In this document: positions 63,393 through 64,000 of the stretch, piece by piece
How the letters are laid out: every line of letters starts with the position of its first letter
Position numbering within the stretch: position 1 is the stretch's first letter
Program-made: the position numbers and the translations under genes
Assembly: GCF_014196805.1 (NCBI RefSeq)
Contig: NZ_JACIEI010000002.1
Span: 124,001 to 188,000 of the forward strand
Source: Sulfitobacter undariae
GTDB taxonomy: Bacteria > Pseudomonadota > Alphaproteobacteria > Rhodobacterales > Rhodobacteraceae
DNA length: 64,000 bases
Direction of reading: 5' to 3'
Notes under the pieces: generated by a model
Database searches by the model: none
What the model was told of the DNA's origin: nothing
The model's input: only the letters and a program-made list of their open reading frames with translations

Positions 63393-63418
63393 CAAAGGGC
63401 TCCTTAGGGGGCCCTTTG
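63393..63418 (+). terminator. Candidate terminator of groESL
   Basis: CAAAGGGCTCC (63393-63403) pairs with GGGGCCCTTTG (63408-63418) with one G-U pair and a 4-nt loop. The following TCACGTTT is only weakly T-rich. It lies 51 bp after the groEL stop. Confidence 0.65.
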
Positions 63419-63528
63419 TCACGTTTACAGGCGTGAGTTGCGTGTTGGTTAACGAAAAATTTACTCCATCTGCTGGCCAAGTCATTGTTTGTACTTGGAG
63501 GCTGTCGCACGACGCGTTAGGCGGGATT

Positions 63529-64000
63529 ATGCGTTTGATTTTCCTAACTGCCCTGACCATGTGCGCCTTTGCCGCCAACTCTCTATTGACCCGTGCGGCA
63601 GTAGAGGGCGGACACCTGAGCCCTGCCGCCTTTGCGATAGTGCGCGTGGCGTCTGGGGCATTGATACTTGCGATTTTGGTTGCGGTTCGCGGTGGCACGC
63701 TGCCGCTTTTGCATAAATCACGTTTGACGGGGGCCGTGAGCCTGACTGCCTATGTAGCAGGGTTTTCGCTGGCCTATCTCACACTTGATGCAGGGCTGGG
63801 CGCGTTGATTTTGTTCGGTGTTACGCAGATAACGATGTTTGCCCATTCGGCCCTGACGGGCCAAACGCCAACCTCGCGCCAGTTGAGCGGAGCGGTAGCC
63901 GCTTTTGGCGGTTTGGTCTTGGTGCTCTGGCCAAGTGGTGGCAACGTGACCGACCCTGTCGGGGCGGCATTGATGGTATTGGCAGGCATCGGTTGGGCTG
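63529..64000 (+). CDS. EamA/DMT family transporter, 3' end outside window
   Basis: 157 residues are visible before the window ends. Repeated hydrophobic helices (LIFLTALTMCAFAANSLLTRAAV, PAAFAIVRVASGALILAILVAV, LTGAVSLTAYVAGFSLAYLTL, GALILFGVTQITMFAHSAL and GAVAAFGGLVLVLW) match the first EamA repeat of drug/metabolite transporters (about 290-300 residues in full). Substrate unknown. The ATG at 63529 gives the normal N-terminus; the ribosome site GCGGGA is modest. Confidence 0.9.
   Translation, partial: MRLIFLTALTMCAFAANSLLTRAAVEGGHLSPAAFAIVRVASGALILAILVAVRGGTLPLLHKSRLTGAVSLTAYVAGFSLAYLTLDAGLGALILFGVTQITMFAHSALTGQTPTSRQLSGAVAAFGGLVLVLWPSGGNVTDPVGAALMVLAGIGWA

Overview
The window looks like a chromosomal segment of a marine alphaproteobacterium of the Rhodobacteraceae (Roseobacter group). 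Evidence: an F1-only ATP synthase operon atpHAGDC without the F0 genes, a 44-residue aa3-type cytochrome oxidase subunit IV, GreA, S4, ClpA and GroESL of alphaproteobacterial type, a phaAB pair, an ETF-ubiquinone oxidoreductase, and many lineage-typical families (DUF2125, YcgN, TIGR01459 HAD, DUF2161, DUF2007, DUF465). The DNA is densely coding on both strands. I see no rRNA, tRNA, IS element, prophage, integrase or CRISPR array, so this is core genome rather than an island.

Layout. 1-7.2 kb: an RND efflux pair (adaptor cut by the window edge, 1218-residue pump), a DsbD-alpha-like periplasmic protein, YqgE/AlgH and Sua5. 7.3-11.7 kb: acyl-CoA dehydrogenase, metallo-beta-lactamase-fold hydrolase and a small unknown protein in one operon, then cytochrome oxidase subunit IV, a lipoprotein and AzlCD. 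12.4-18.1 kb: a seven-gene molybdenum-cofactor operon (fdhD, three tandem YcxB-like membrane proteins, mobA, mobB and a fused moeA) in which every junction is a 4-bp stop/start overlap. 18.1-20.8 kb: a two-TM unknown protein, greA, and a divergent VOC protein/soxR pair with a recognisable SoxR box. 20.9-27.4 kb: ETF-QO, a TPR protein, ispE, a polyprenyl diphosphate synthase, DUF2007, a methyltransferase and DUF465, followed by a run of hairpins. 27.6-32.7 kb: phaB, phaA, a degenerate EAL protein, tag, DUF1304 and rpsD.

32.8-41.2 kb: hisC, prephenate/arogenate dehydrogenase, an extensin-family lipoprotein, DUF2125, a ChaC-like enzyme, a MotA/ExbB plus MotB/OmpA pair with a very long coiled coil, and an M23 peptidase. 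41.2-46.7 kb: clpA, gloB, a methyltransferase and an RTX-like repeat protein whose frame is interrupted by an in-frame amber codon. 47.1-52.4 kb: atpHAGDC and an H-type lectin domain protein. 52.5-60.4 kb: prs, a DsbA-family isomerase, an alpha/beta hydrolase, then a minus-strand series (ltaE, ycgN, ribF, maoC-like, HAD, Mn-type pyrophosphatase, MmcQ/YjbR). 60.5-64 kb: a DUF2161 PD-(D/E)XK-like protein, groES-groEL behind a CIRCE element, and a truncated EamA transporter.

The observations I rate highest are the strictly chained molybdenum-cofactor operon with its three unexplained membrane paralogues and fused MoeA, the SoxR box pointing at a VOC-family gene, the amber codon in the RTX-like gene, the run of four hairpins downstream of the DUF465 gene, and the MotAB-like motor pair. 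I found no clearly new multi-gene defence or mobile system.
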